Assembly (NCBI RefSeq): GCF_002933465.1
Contig: NZ_PSZE01000010.1
Coordinates: 124,001-188,000 of the forward strand
DNA length: 64,000 nucleotides
Reading direction: 5' to 3'
DNA from: Nocardia nova
GTDB taxonomy: Bacteria > Actinomycetota > Actinomycetes > Mycobacteriales > Mycobacteriaceae
Numbering within the stretch: the stretch's first letter is position 1; every line of letters begins with the position of its first letter. Shown one piece after another: positions 9,379 to 18,434 of the stretch. The notes below the pieces were generated by a model that saw only the letters and a program-made list of their open reading frames with translations, was not told where the DNA came from and made no database searches. A program made the position numbers and the translations under genes.

Positions 9379-10601
9379 CGCGCCTCCTGGTAACGCGCGA
9401 GGATCTTGTCCCGTTTGCTCGGCTGGACGTTCGCCAGCGTGAGATCGCCGTCGTAGTGGGCCAGAACGCGCTTGTCCATCACGCGCCGCCACAGCGGCGG
9501 GAAGTAGGCGAGCAGGATCATGCTGGCGTAGCCGCTCGGCAGATTCGGCGCTCCGTCCCAGCTGCGCAGGGTCTGGTAGCGGCGGGTCGGATAGGCGTGG
9601 TGATCGCTGTGCCGCTGCAGGTGGTAGAGGAAGATGTTGGTGACGAGGTGGTCGCTGTTCCAGCTGTGCCGCGGTGTCGGCCGCTCGTACCGGCCGCGGG
9701 CCGTGCGCTGCCGCAGCAGACCGTAGTGCTCCAGATAATTGACCGCCTCCAGCAGACTGAACCCGACCACCGCCTGCAGCACCAGATACGGCAGAACCTC
9801 GATACCGAAACCGGCCACCAGCGCCGCGTACAGCACCAGCGACATCGCCCACGCGCTGAGCACATCGTTGTGCAGGCTCCACGGCCGCTTCCCGAGCCGT
9901 TGCAGCCGGGTCCGCTCGAGGCCCCACGCGGAGCGCAGACTGCCCCGGACCGTGCGCGGCCAGAACGCCCAGAACGTCTCGCCGACACGGGAACTCGCGG
10001 GATCCTCCGGCGTGGCCACCCGCACATGATGACCACGATTGTGCTCGATGTAGAAGTGGCCGTAGAACGTCTGGGCCAGCGCGATCCGCGACAGCCAGCG
10101 TTCCAGACGCACCTTCTTGTGCCCGAGTTCGTGGGCGGTGTTGATCCCGATGCCGCCGACCATCCCGACCGTCAGTGCCAGGCCGATCTTGTCCACGACG
10201 GTCAGCCCGCCGTCGATGCCGAGCCAGCTCAGGTTGTCCGCGGTGATCAGGTAGCACGCCATGACCAGCGACGCGTACTGGAACGGCAGGTAGATGTAAG
10301 TGAGGTAGCGGTAGTACCGGTCGTTCTCCAGATACTCCATGACCTCGTCCGGCGGATTCTCACCATCGGCCCCGAAGAACAGGTCGGCGGCGGGAATGAC
10401 CAGATAGATCAGGATCGGGCCGAGCCAGAACGGCACCTTCGCGAGGGTATGCCAGCCCAGTTCGTTGAGTCCCCAGATCAGCGGTAGTCCGATGATGAAC
10501 AGCCCGGTCGGGGCGAACAAGCCCCACAACCACATATAGCGCTTGCGGTCACGCCATCCCGAGTCGAGCAGGCCGTCGGTGGTTCCGGCTTCGGTCGACA
10601 T
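9375..10601 (-). CDS. alkB: alkane 1-monooxygenase, rubredoxin-linked copy (AlkB2)
   Basis: Terminal alkane hydroxylase, 408 residues, first gene of the alkB2-rubA-rubB-tetR operon found across Mycobacteriales (M. tuberculosis AlkB has 416). Histidine motifs are HELGH (157-161), EHNRGHH (186-192), NYLEHYG and LQRHSDHH; hydrophobic segments lie near residues 25-50, 55-75, 100-125, 137-155 and around 235-260. The ATG at 10601 is preferred because GGAG lies 6 nt upstream; an ATG at 10613 lacks one. Its stop overlaps the first repeat peptide. It is clearly a paralogue of the copy at 6619-7776. A palindrome at 10645-10657 lies about 44 bp before the start. Confidence 0.96.
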   Translation of the reverse strand: MSTEAGTTDGLLDSGWRDRKRYMWLWGLFAPTGLFIIGLPLIWGLNELGWHTLAKVPFWLGPILIYLVIPAADLFFGADGENPPDEVMEYLENDRYYRYLTYIYLPFQYASLVMACYLITADNLSWLGIDGGLTVVDKIGLALTVGMVGGIGINTAHELGHKKVRLERWLSRIALAQTFYGHFYIEHNRGHHVRVATPEDPASSRVGETFWAFWPRTVRGSLRSAWGLERTRLQRLGKRPWSLHNDVLSAWAMSLVLYAALVAGFGIEVLPYLVLQAVVGFSLLEAVNYLEHYGLLRQRTARGRYERPTPRHSWNSDHLVTNIFLYHLQRHSDHHAYPTRRYQTLRSWDGAPNLPSGYASMILLAYFPPLWRRVMDKRVLAHYDGDLTLANVQPSKRDKILARYQEAR

Positions 10602-10644
10602 CGTCGTCTCCATTCGATACAGCTGCCACATCTACTGTGATGCG

Positions 10645-10657
10645 GGTAACCATTACC
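10645..10657. promoter_or_regulatory. palindromic operator upstream of alkB2
   Basis: GGTAA-CCA-TTACC is a perfect inverted repeat about 44 bp upstream of the alkB2 ATG, just downstream of a TTGTCC -35-like hexamer on the minus strand. A near copy lies upstream of alkB1 (7866-7878). It is a good candidate binding site for the TetR encoded at the end of this operon. Confidence 0.6.
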
Positions 10658-10783
10658 GTGGACAATATTCCGACGCCTGTCGGTTGTCTATACATTTTTG
10701 CCGATTTGTAAACGCCTTGTGACCGCGCAACGGCCGGACGGGACGGGTTCCGCTCGGCGACCCGTCCCGCCGCGAGAGATCGA

Positions 10784-11302
10784 TCAGCGCAACAGCACGT
10801 CCGAATCGGCGGGCAGCGCGTCCACCGGCCACCACCGCAGATCCGTCGACTCGGCGCTTCGCACCGGCACCGCGCCGCGCGGAGCGCGGATCTTGAACAG
10901 CAGATCCAGATGGCGGGTCGGCACCCCCAGCGAGCAGGTGATCGGATGGGCCTGCGCGCCGTACAGGCCGGGTTCGACCTCCAGCCCGGCGATCCCGGAC
11001 TCCTCGATCGCCTCCCGCAACGCGGCGTCGACGACGGTCTCGTCGCCCGGCTCACAGTGACCGCCCAACTGGATCCACCGGCCGACCCGCGGGTGCAGCG
11101 TCAGCAGCACCTCACGCTCGTCATGGGAGAACACCACCGCCGAAGCGGTGATGTGGCCAGGTGCGTGTTCGCGCAGACACCCGCGCGGCGCCGACCCCAG
11201 GAACGCCAGCATCGCCTCCCGCACGGACTGTTCCGGATGCGTTGCGGGCTCCCAGCTTTCGAGCAGCTCGGTGGCCGAGGCGTGCAGCGACTCGATACTC
11301 AC
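10784..11302 (-). CDS. NUDIX hydrolase downstream of fbiB
   Basis: 172-residue NUDIX enzyme. The NUDIX box occupies residues 81-104 with all key residues: G81, E88 (after GHCEPGD), then REAIEESGI holding the metal-binding glutamates. The preceding strand [17 protein letters not shown] is the usual first strand of the fold. Substrate is unknown; related actinobacterial proteins are annotated only as NUDIX hydrolases. The GTG start at 11302 overlaps the fbiB stop (GTGA), placing it in the F420 operon, so a housekeeping role connected with F420 or its GTP/phosphoenolpyruvate-derived precursors is possible but not shown. Confidence 0.88.
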   Translation of the reverse strand: MSIESLHASATELLESWEPATHPEQSVREAMLAFLGSAPRGCLREHAPGHITASAVVFSHDEREVLLTLHPRVGRWIQLGGHCEPGDETVVDAALREAIEESGIAGLEVEPGLYGAQAHPITCSLGVPTRHLDLLFKIRAPRGAVPVRSAESTDLRWWPVDALPADSDVLLR

Positions 11303-12657
11303 AACTCGACCAGACCCGTTCCCGCCTCGCGCGGCGGCCGCGGCGAAAGCTCCTCCTCGGGATAGCCGATGGCTATGGCTCCCAACGGATTCCAGTCCGG
11401 CGCCAGCCCCAGCACCTCGCGGGTCACCTCGGGCGCGAAGATGGTCGAGCCGATCCAGCAGCTACCGACGCCCCGCGTGGCCAGACCGACCAGCAGTCCC
11501 TGCACAGCCGCGCCCACCGCGACGGTGAACATCGTCGACTCGGCGGCACGGCGACGCTCGTCCGGATAGTCGTGCGCGCCGTCGGGGACACAGAACGGGA
11601 TGATCACCTCGGGCGCGTCGAACAGGATCCGGCCGCGTGCGACCCGGCGCTCCACCCGCTCGGGATCGAGGCCGTCGCCACCGAGGTCGTTGCGCCATTG
11701 CGCCGCCATCGAATTCAGCAGTCGCGCGCGCAGCTCCGGCTGCCGTACCCACACGAATCGAACCGGCCGGGTGTGATGCGGCGCGGGCGCGGTGAGCGCG
11801 TCGCCGACCGCGGCCCGGATCACCTCGGGATCCACCGGGGTATCGGCGAAGGTCCGCACCGAGCGGCGCAGCAGCAGCGCTTCCCGGCGGCCACGCTCGA
11901 TCGCCTCGGCGGTGCCGAGCCAGAACAGATCCTCCTCGCCACCGCGCAGCAGATCCTTGGCGGTGGATCCGTCATCGTACGGAGTCAGCCCGCGCACGAC
12001 CGCGACCGGCACCCCGCCCAGTTTGCCCTTCGCGAGATCCGCTGCGGCAGCGAGTTCGTCGGCCACCGCCACCTGGGTGACCTGCAGCTCGTTCCCCTGC
12101 CCGTCGACCGCACCGGCGTAGTCGTGCACGACGCGCAGGCCGGCGGCGCCGATCGCGGCGTCGGTCTGCCCGATGCGCCAGGCACGGCCCATGGTGTCGG
12201 TGATCACCACCGCGACGTCGACGCCGAGGCGTTGCGCCAATGCCGCCCGCAACGCCTTCGCGCTGGCGTCGGGATCGGCTGGAAGCAGGACCAATTCGCC
12301 CCGTTCCACATTCGAGCCGTCCACGCCGGAAGCGGCCTGCACGATGCCGATGTGATTCTCGGTGATAAGGGTGCGGCCCTTGCGCGCCAGCACCCGCACC
12401 GCCTCGGCATCGACCAGTTTCCGCCGCACCGCATCGCGCTCGTCCGGATCCCGCGGCGCCTCGACGATGCGCCCCTCCGCCTTGGCGACGATCTTGCTCG
12501 TCACGACCAGGACATCCCCGTCGACGAGCCACGGGGCCTGAGCCGCAATATGTTCCGCGACATCGTCGCCCGGCCGGAATTCCGGCAGCCCCGGCACCGG
12601 GATGATCCTGATCTCCCCGCCGGGCGCGTGATCGGTGTGTCGCTGCCGATCGCTCAT
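11299..12657 (-). CDS. fbiB: F420 biosynthesis bifunctional protein FbiB
   Basis: Adds the poly-gamma-glutamate tail to F420-0 (CofE-like N-terminal domain, about residues 1-245) and contains an FMN-binding nitroreductase-like C-terminal domain (about 255-452) that reduces dehydro-F420-0. N-terminal signatures are [41 protein letters not shown]. The C-terminal domain has [27 protein letters not shown] and [10 protein letters not shown]. At 452 residues it is the normal mycobacterial length. The ATG at 12657 overlaps the fbiA stop as ATGA, so the two are translationally coupled. Confidence 0.95.
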   Translation of the reverse strand: MSDRQRHTDHAPGGEIRIIPVPGLPEFRPGDDVAEHIAAQAPWLVDGDVLVVTSKIVAKAEGRIVEAPRDPDERDAVRRKLVDAEAVRVLARKGRTLITENHIGIVQAASGVDGSNVERGELVLLPADPDASAKALRAALAQRLGVDVAVVITDTMGRAWRIGQTDAAIGAAGLRVVHDYAGAVDGQGNELQVTQVAVADELAAAADLAKGKLGGVPVAVVRGLTPYDDGSTAKDLLRGGEEDLFWLGTAEAIERGRREALLLRRSVRTFADTPVDPEVIRAAVGDALTAPAPHHTRPVRFVWVRQPELRARLLNSMAAQWRNDLGGDGLDPERVERRVARGRILFDAPEVIIPFCVPDGAHDYPDERRRAAESTMFTVAVGAAVQGLLVGLATRGVGSCWIGSTIFAPEVTREVLGLAPDWNPLGAIAIGYPEEELSPRPPREAGTGLVEL

Positions 12658-13667
12658 GCCGGCACCCCCGCGATATCGAGCGCCTCCCGCACCATCGCGG
12701 CGGTGGCGGCGGGGTCGGTCATCAGCAGCGGCACGCTGCGCACCTGCACACCCGGTACGTCGGCCTCGTCGGTCGAGTGGATCAGCCAACCGTCGAGGAT
12801 GCCGGTATCCGACCGGGCGCCGAAGTGCCGCCCGATGGCCTCGGCCGAGGTTTGCACGCCGATCACCTCGAGGCATTCATCGGCCATGCCGCGCAAGGGT
12901 TTTCCCCCGATGACGGGCGATAAACCGACGACTTTTGCGGACGTGGTCCGCAAAGCGCCCCGGATACCCGGCACGGCGAGGATCGCACCGATGCTCACCA
13001 CGGGGTTCGAGGGTGCCAGCAGCACCACATCAGCAGCCTCTATGATTTCCGTCACACCAGGGGCAGGTTTGGCTTGATCCGCCCCGATTGTGACGAATCC
13101 ATGGGTCTCGACGTTTGCCCGGTACCGTACCCACCACTCCTGGAAATGAATCGCGCGGCGTTCGCCAGGGTTGTCTGGGTCACTGATCACAACATGCGTT
13201 TCACACCGATCGTCGGTCGCCGGCAGAAGTTTCACACCGGGCTGCCAGCGATTGCACAGCGCTTCGGTAACCGCCGAGAGCGGGTATCCCGCGCGCAGCA
13301 TTTCACTGCGCACCAGATGCGTCGCGATATCGCGATCTCCGAGTCCGAACCAATCCGGTTGCGCGTGGTATTTCGCCAGTTCCTCCTTGGCGTGCCAGGT
13401 TTCCCCGACGCGACCCCAGCCGCGCTCGGTATCGATACCCCCACCCAGCGTGTACATGCAGGTGTCCAGGTCGGGACAGATACGTAAACCGTGCATCCAG
13501 ACGTCGTCGCCGACGTTCACCAGCGCCGTTACATCCGCCTCCGGCAGCAGTTCCCGCACACCTTGTAAGAAGCGCGCGCCGCCGACTCCACCGACCAACA
13601 CCGCAATGCGCGGTTTACGATCAATCCGCTCGATCTCGGCCGCGATGTCCGCTTGTTCTCCAGTCAC
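12654..13667 (-). CDS. fbiA: 2-phospho-L-lactate/enolpyruvyl transferase FbiA (CofD family)
   Basis: Transfers the phosphoenolpyruvyl moiety from the activated guanosine donor to Fo, forming dehydro-F420-0. 337 residues from the chosen GTG, close to the 331 of M. tuberculosis. Key motifs: GGVGGARF (26-33) for nucleotide binding, [20 protein letters not shown] for Fo/metal, and [13 protein letters not shown]. The GTG at 13667 is preferred over a longer frame starting at 13802 because the extra N-terminus is unlike any FbiA and because a TAGGCT box at 13676-13681 sits 8 nt before this GTG, giving a leaderless start. It diverges from whiB2. Confidence 0.94.
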   Translation of the reverse strand: MTGEQADIAAEIERIDRKPRIAVLVGGVGGARFLQGVRELLPEADVTALVNVGDDVWMHGLRICPDLDTCMYTLGGGIDTERGWGRVGETWHAKEELAKYHAQPDWFGLGDRDIATHLVRSEMLRAGYPLSAVTEALCNRWQPGVKLLPATDDRCETHVVISDPDNPGERRAIHFQEWWVRYRANVETHGFVTIGADQAKPAPGVTEIIEAADVVLLAPSNPVVSIGAILAVPGIRGALRTTSAKVVGLSPVIGGKPLRGMADECLEVIGVQTSAEAIGRHFGARSDTGILDGWLIHSTDEADVPGVQVRSVPLLMTDPAATAAMVREALDIAGVPA

Positions 13668-14135
13668 ATCCGCACAGCCTATGCGGTGCCCGGAAGCGGG
13701 TGTTCGAGTGCGTATTTGCTGGTCATTTGCTACTTCGGGGTTACCGAACCGTGCCGAAGGCGGCCTCGGATAGTAACGGAATTGTGTCGGCAGCTTGACC
13801 ATCGGCGCGTCCGGCGTGTCTAATCACAGACATGTCATTCCGGGTCCGCGCGAGAGCCTTTGGCGCAGACCGCGTTTCGAACGCATGTTCGCATCGGAAA
13901 GGCAAGCTCGGGGATGTCCGCGGGACTACGTCGCGGTGTGGGACCGTCGGTGGGCACGTCCGGTCCGACGGAAAAATCATTCTGCGCTAACACACAGTGA
14001 GGAGGCGGAGCGATGGCCGAGGAGCTGGCCCCGTCGGGCATTCCAGGCGGTGTATCGCAAACCGATTCCACAGCATGCGCAGCACCAAGCGACTGCGCTG
14101 ACAGCCGGAACGACGAACGAGAGGGGGGCAGCACG
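13668..14135. other. divergent fbiA / whiB2 intergenic region
   Basis: Contains the leaderless fbiA promoter (TAGGCT, 13676-13681, minus strand) and a long upstream region for whiB2 without a clear -35/-10 pair. A second start for whiB2 exists inside it: ATG at 14013 with the strong GAGGAGG upstream, in frame and adding 41 residues. Codons in that extension have mixed third bases, unlike the strongly GC-ending codons of neighbouring genes, so I treat it as leader rather than protein, with low certainty. Confidence 0.5.
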
Positions 14136-14483
14136 GTGAACAACGAATCGGGATCGCTCAACAGAACTCCCCAGGGAGGACAGTGGGCGCGCACTCAGCG
14201 CAAACCCGAACCACCGCAGCTGAGTCTCATCGTCACCGACTTCGATGCGATGTTCGACACCATCGAAGAACAGTGGCAGGAACGGGCGCTGTGCGCCCAA
14301 ACCGATCCGGAAGCCTTCTTCCCCGAAAAAGGCGGCTCTACAAGGGAAGCCAAACGGATCTGCATGGGCTGCGAGGTCCGCGACGAGTGCCTGGAGTACG
14401 CACTCGCGCACGATGAGCGGTTCGGGATCTGGGGCGGCCTGTCCGAACGCGAACGCCGCCGCCTCAAGCGCGGCATCTCGTAG
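14136..14483 (+). CDS. whiB2: WhiB2-type iron-sulfur transcription factor
   Basis: [4Fe-4S]-binding regulator of cell division and septation, the WhmD/WhiB2 branch. Cluster ligands are C53, C76, C79 and C85; the GIWGGLS turn (97-103) and basic tail ERERRRLKRG contact sigma factor and DNA. The core from EEQWQERALCAQTDPEAFF to the end is almost identical to M. tuberculosis WhiB2. I start it at the GTG at 14136 preceded by GAGAGGGGGG; an upstream in-frame ATG (14013, with GAGGAGG) would give 156 residues instead of 115. Neighbours (fbiA on one side, degenerate zincin on the other) are as in mycobacteria. Confidence 0.93.
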   Translation: MNNESGSLNRTPQGGQWARTQRKPEPPQLSLIVTDFDAMFDTIEEQWQERALCAQTDPEAFFPEKGGSTREAKRICMGCEVRDECLEYALAHDERFGIWGGLSERERRRLKRGIS

Positions 14484-14629
14484 CCGCCTCTCCGGATCTT
14501 TTGCGTGCCGTGAGAGCCGAGCCGGGTGAGGTTCGCTCCGGGCCGGCGATAGTGGGCCTGGTCGGGTTCTGGGGCGTACCCGGTGAGCTACCCGTGTGCT
14601 CACGAAATCTGTTGTCTCGGTTCCGGTTC

Positions 14630-14657
14630 GCCTCGCTTCGCTTTGGCGAAGCGAGGC
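14630..14657. terminator. 12-bp perfect hairpin between convergent genes
   Basis: GCCTCGCTTCGC-TTTG-GCGAAGCGAGGC forms a perfect 12-bp stem with a 4-nt loop between the convergent ends of whiB2 (14483) and the gene at 14669. There is no T-tract, as is common for actinobacterial terminators, so it would act from both sides. Confidence 0.65.
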
Positions 14658-14668
14658 GGGTACCGGGC

Positions 14669-15145
14669 TCACTCCCCTGTCGGGTCGATGATCTCCGGGT
14701 CGACGCCCAGATAGGTGGCTATCTGCTGGACCAGGACTTCGCGAAGTAGGTCCAGGAGGTCTTCCGGGTCGTGGGCGCGGAGTTCGAGGGGTTTGCGGAA
14801 CAGGACCACTCGGGCTCGGGTGGCGACATTGTGACGGTCCACTCCGGCCGGGATCAGGCGGGAGAGCGGGACCGGGCCGTCGGCGACCACCTCATCGGGC
14901 CAGGTGACCGAATCCGGGTGCAGCGGACGGATCTTGGGCACGTCGTCGACCGCGATGTCGAGCTTGGTCAGGCGATCGTGCCAGCGGGCGTCCAGCGGGG
15001 CGAACGCCTCCAGTACCAGCCGGTCGAACTGCTGGCCGCGGGTGCGGCGCGCGGGCGCCGAGGGCGGCAGCATCGGTCCGCGCACACCACGCCCGCGGCG
15101 AACCACCGAACGGGTCGTCACCGGCCGCCTCTTCGATCGGGTCAT
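14669..15145 (-). CDS. metallopeptidase-family protein lacking the zinc motif (Rv3259-like)
   Basis: 158-residue homologue of the conserved protein next to whiB2 in Mycobacteriales (Rv3259), from the minimal zincin-like family otherwise marked by HExxHxxG. Here the expected helix reads REVLVQQIATYLGVDPEII, so both zinc histidines are absent (V and Q instead), and it is not expected to be an active protease. The basic N-terminus (MTRSKRRPVTTRSVVRRGRG) is followed by a conserved core, RGQQFDRLVLEAFAPLDARW. ATG at 15145 follows a TACTGT box by 8 nt (probable leaderless mRNA). It diverges from the DUF3499 gene. Confidence 0.75.
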   Translation of the reverse strand: MTRSKRRPVTTRSVVRRGRGVRGPMLPPSAPARRTRGQQFDRLVLEAFAPLDARWHDRLTKLDIAVDDVPKIRPLHPDSVTWPDEVVADGPVPLSRLIPAGVDRHNVATRARVVLFRKPLELRAHDPEDLLDLLREVLVQQIATYLGVDPEIIDPTGE

Positions 15146-15272
15146 ACCTTGCGACAGTAGTCACCGCGCCGACGGCGCGGCCACGTGCTCTCCCCGGGCC
15201 GGAGCCCCCGCGCGCCCCGAAGTGGCGGTGCGCCGACCCGCGTGTCTGTCTGCGACACACGGCGTGGGGGGT

Positions 15273-15278
15273 TAGTCT
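15273..15278 (+). promoter_or_regulatory. -10 box of leaderless DUF3499 transcript
   Basis: TAGTCT ends 7 nt before the GTG at 15286. This fixes the GTG, not the ATG at 15295, as the likely start of the DUF3499 gene. Confidence 0.5.
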
Positions 15279-15285
15279 GCTGGAT

Positions 15286-15684
15286 GTGATTCCCATGCGT
15301 CGTTGCTGCCGCCCAGGCTGCAAGAATCCGGCCGTCGCGACGCTCACGTATGTCTACTCGGACTCCACCGCAGTCGTCGGCCCCCTTGCCACCGTCGCCG
15401 AACCGCACTCATGGGATCTGTGCGAAACCCACGGCTCCCGCATCACCGCCCCCAAGGGCTGGGAACTGGTCCGGCACGAGGGTGGATTCTCCTCCAGCAC
15501 ACCGGACGACGACGACCTGACGGCATTGGCCGAGGCCGTCCGCGAAGCCGGCATGCGGCGGCGCGCGCCGGAACCCGAACAGCGCGGCTACAGCGATTAC
15601 TCCCCGCCGCCGGCGCGACCCCAGCGGTCCGGCCGCACCGGCCGCCGCGGCCATCTACGGGTGCTGCCCGATCCCCCGAACTGA
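15286..15684 (+). CDS. DUF3499 family protein (Rv3258c-like)
   Basis: 132-residue conserved actinobacterial protein of unknown function, always near whiB2 and the mannose genes. The N-terminal half has a treble-clef-like set of cysteines and histidines (RRCCRPGC at residues 5-12, then LCETHGSRI), suggesting zinc binding, and the strand TYVYSDSTAVVGPLA. The C-terminal third is a disordered Arg/Pro-rich tail. A leaderless promoter (TAGTCT at 15273-15278) supports the GTG start. It is followed after 75 bp by phosphomannomutase on the same strand. Confidence 0.88.
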   Translation: MIPMRRCCRPGCKNPAVATLTYVYSDSTAVVGPLATVAEPHSWDLCETHGSRITAPKGWELVRHEGGFSSSTPDDDDLTALAEAVREAGMRRRAPEPEQRGYSDYSPPPARPQRSGRTGRRGHLRVLPDPPN

Positions 15685-15759
15685 GCCCGCACCACACGCG
15701 CCACACGCGCGACCGGCCTGAAGCCCGGCCGAGCCCGCGGCACTATTAGGGTGTTGGTC

Positions 15760-17142
15760 ATGACAGTCGCCCGGTCTGCCGAGTCCGTTCACGCAGTTGT
15801 CAAGGCATACGACGTTCGCGGGGTTGTCGGAGAGCAGATCGACGCGGAATTCGTCCGCGACGTCGGTGCGGCCTTCGCCCGGCTGATGCGCACCGACGCC
15901 ACCCCAGCCACGCGCATCGTCATCGGTCACGATATGCGCGACTCCTCCCCGGAACTGGCCGCCGCCTTCGCCGACGGCGTCCTCGATCGGGGGCTCGACG
16001 TGGTCCACATCGGGCTCGCCTCCACCGACGAGCTCTACTTCGCCTCCGGCCATCTGCAGTGCCCCGGGGCGATGTTCACCGCCAGCCACAACCCCGCCCG
16101 CTACAACGGCATCAAGCTGTGCCGGGCCAACGCGCGGCCGGTCGGCCAGGAGACCGGGCTCGCGACCATCGCCGCGGAACTCGTCGACGGCGTGCCCGCC
16201 GGACCGGGCACCCGCGGCACCGCCACCGAGCAGAACTTGCTCGAGGCCTATGCCGAATTCCTGCGCGGCCTGGTCGATCTCGGCGCGATCCGGCCGCTGA
16301 AGGTCGCCGTGGACGCCGGTAACGGCATGGGCGGCTACACGGTCCCCGCCGTGCTCGGCGCGGTGCCGCAACTGACCATCGCCCCGCTCTACTTCGAACT
16401 CGACGGATCGTTCCCCAACCACGAGGCGAATCCGCTGGATCCGAAGAACCTGGTCGACCTGCAGAAGTACGTCCGCGAGACCGGCGCCGACATCGGTCTG
16501 GCGTTCGACGGTGACGCCGACCGCTGCTTCGTCGTCGACGAGCGCGGCGCACCGGTCTCCCCCTCCGCGATCACCGCGCTGGTCGCGGAGCGCGAGCTGG
16601 CGAAAGAGCCGGGCGCCACGATCATTCACAATCTGATCACCTCACAGGCCGTACCCGAACTGGTCACCGAACTCGGCGGCACGCCGGTCCGCACCCGCGT
16701 CGGCCATTCCTTCATCAAGCAGCAGATGGCCTCGACCGGCGCGATCTTCGGCGGCGAGCATTCGGCGCACTACTACTTCCGCGACTTCTGGGGTGCCGAC
16801 TCCGGTATGCTGGCCGCTCTGCACGTGCTGGCTGCCCTGGGCGAGAAGGACCGGCCGATGTCGGAGCTCGCGTCCTCGTACGCGACGTACGCGGCCTCCG
16901 GGGAGATCAACTCCACAGTGGCGGATGCGCAGGACCGAACCCTGGCGGTGGTCACCGCATTCGAAGGGCGCGCGCAATCGGTGGACCGGCTCGACGGCGT
17001 GACCGTGCGGCTGCCCGGACAGGCATGGTTCAATCTGCGCGCATCCAACACCGAGCCGTTGTTGCGACTCAACGTCGAGGCCCGTTCGCAGGAGGAAGTA
17101 GACGCACTCGTAACCGAGATTCTGAGCATCGTGCGCGGCTGA
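15760..17142 (+). CDS. pmmA: phosphomannomutase/phosphoglucomutase
   Basis: Interconverts mannose-6-phosphate and mannose-1-phosphate, feeding GDP-mannose for mannolipids and glycans. 460 residues, alpha-D-phosphohexomutase superfamily. Key parts are KAYDVRGVVG near the N-terminus, the phosphoserine loop TASHNPARYNG (about 107-117), metal loop DGDADR (about 250), sugar loop GGEHSAHYYF and phosphate loop RASNTEPLLRLNVE. ATG at 15760 follows TAGGGT (15747-15752) by 7 nt, so the transcript is probably leaderless; a GTG at 15751 is less likely. It heads a pmmA-tobH-manA cluster. Confidence 0.96.
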   Translation: MTVARSAESVHAVVKAYDVRGVVGEQIDAEFVRDVGAAFARLMRTDATPATRIVIGHDMRDSSPELAAAFADGVLDRGLDVVHIGLASTDELYFASGHLQCPGAMFTASHNPARYNGIKLCRANARPVGQETGLATIAAELVDGVPAGPGTRGTATEQNLLEAYAEFLRGLVDLGAIRPLKVAVDAGNGMGGYTVPAVLGAVPQLTIAPLYFELDGSFPNHEANPLDPKNLVDLQKYVRETGADIGLAFDGDADRCFVVDERGAPVSPSAITALVAERELAKEPGATIIHNLITSQAVPELVTELGGTPVRTRVGHSFIKQQMASTGAIFGGEHSAHYYFRDFWGADSGMLAALHVLAALGEKDRPMSELASSYATYAASGEINSTVADAQDRTLAVVTAFEGRAQSVDRLDGVTVRLPGQAWFNLRASNTEPLLRLNVEARSQEEVDALVTEILSIVRG

Positions 17143-17234
17143 CTGGAATAGTGGAATCACAGGGCTTGGATTCGCCCGGGGACAACGACATCCCCCGGCG
17201 TGGTGACCCGATTGAGGGGAGGTGGCAACGCCCG

Positions 17235-18434
17235 ATGATCGCAGGGACACCCGTACTCGACCTCGATGACGTCGCCTCGTTGGAGGCTGCGGATTCCGGG
17301 GGAATTTTGCGTTCGGCCGCCTCCGGGGGCGCTCAGGTGCGTGCCACCGCGGCCGCCGTCGCCGAAAACGCGCTCAGCCGGCTCGACGGGCTGCGGCCGC
17401 GAAGTCTGGTGCTGGTTTCCGGCACCGGGCGCGCGGCCCGCGCGGCCACTCTGCTGCAGGCCGCCTTCGGCGACCGCGCGGGGCTGCCCATCATCAGCGC
17501 CACCACGATTCCACAGTGGGTCGGTTCGCTGGATGTGGTGGTCGTCGCGGGCGACGACTCGGCCGATCCGCGACTGACCGGCGCCGTCGACCGGGCGCTG
17601 CGCCGCGGCGCCGAAGTCGTGGTCGCCGCGCCGGACGAAGGCCCGATGCGAGCCGCGGCCGCCGGACGCGCGGCCATGCTGCCGCCCCGGGTCCGGGTGC
17701 TGGACCACAACCGGATTCTGCGCTTCGTCGCCGTCGGAATCGCGGTGCTGCAGGCGGTCGATCCGACGCATATCGGACCGCTGGTGCCGAACCTCGACGA
17801 ACTCGCCGATGTGCTCGACGCCGAGGCCCTGCGCGACGGACCGCACCACGAGGTCTTCCACAACCCCGCCAAAACCCTCGCCGCGCGGATGCGGGAACGG
17901 CGACTGGTGCTGACCGGTGATTCACCCGCCGCCGCGGTGGTGGCCGAGCACGGCGCCGAAGTGTTGTTGCAGACCGCGGGACAGATCGCGGCCGCCGTCG
18001 ACCTCACCGAGGCCGTGGCCGCGAACGCACGGCTGATCGAATCCGCCGAGGCGCCCGCACCCGGTTACGATCCGCTGTTCCACGACGAGCAGTTGGACGG
18101 GCCGGCACCCGTCGATCGAGCCCGGGTGTTCGTGGTGAGCGCCGACGGCGACCAGGTCGCGGCCCGGCGCCGGCTGGCCGTCTTCGGCGCGGGCGCGGGC
18201 ATCGTCGACGCCGATCTGGTGAATGTCGACATCGAACTGATGCGCACCGAGGCGAGTGTCCCGCGCGACACCGGTGCGAGCGAACCCCAGGCGCCGGTTG
18301 CCGGGCGCGGCAGCGAACTCGAACAACTGGCGGTGCTGGTGCTGCGGCTGGAAATGGCCGCCGCCTATCTGCGTCTGCTCGGTGGCCCCCCAGCCACGAG
18401 CCGTCCCGCCCACTACGACGGGGGCCACTACTAG
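17235..18434 (+). CDS. TobH/SIS-domain protein (Rv3256c-like)
   Basis: Conserved protein between phosphomannomutase and manA in Mycobacteriales, annotated TobH or SIS-like sugar isomerase. About 399 residues from the ATG at 17235; a GTG at 17151 could add 28. Rossmann-like strands VLVSGTGRAARAATLLQAAF and DVVVVAGDDSADPRL fit an N-terminal SIS domain (about 60-200). The C-terminal part contains RARVFVVSADGDQVAARRR and a helix ELEQLAVLVLRLEMAAAYLRL like the phosphoglucose/phosphomannose isomerase C-terminal domain. Catalysis is unproven. Its TAG stop overlaps the manA GTG by one base. Confidence 0.8.
   Translation: MIAGTPVLDLDDVASLEAADSGGILRSAASGGAQVRATAAAVAENALSRLDGLRPRSLVLVSGTGRAARAATLLQAAFGDRAGLPIISATTIPQWVGSLDVVVVAGDDSADPRLTGAVDRALRRGAEVVVAAPDEGPMRAAAAGRAAMLPPRVRVLDHNRILRFVAVGIAVLQAVDPTHIGPLVPNLDELADVLDAEALRDGPHHEVFHNPAKTLAARMRERRLVLTGDSPAAAVVAEHGAEVLLQTAGQIAAAVDLTEAVAANARLIESAEAPAPGYDPLFHDEQLDGPAPVDRARVFVVSADGDQVAARRRLAVFGAGAGIVDADLVNVDIELMRTEASVPRDTGASEPQAPVAGRGSELEQLAVLVLRLEMAAAYLRLLGGPPATSRPAHYDGGHY

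Noticed and set aside
14013..14135. In-frame upstream start of whiB2 with a strong GAGGAGG
   Set aside because: Codon third bases in this part are mixed and there is no similarity to known WhiB2 N-termini; the GTG at 14136 has its own GGGGGG site. Not excluded.
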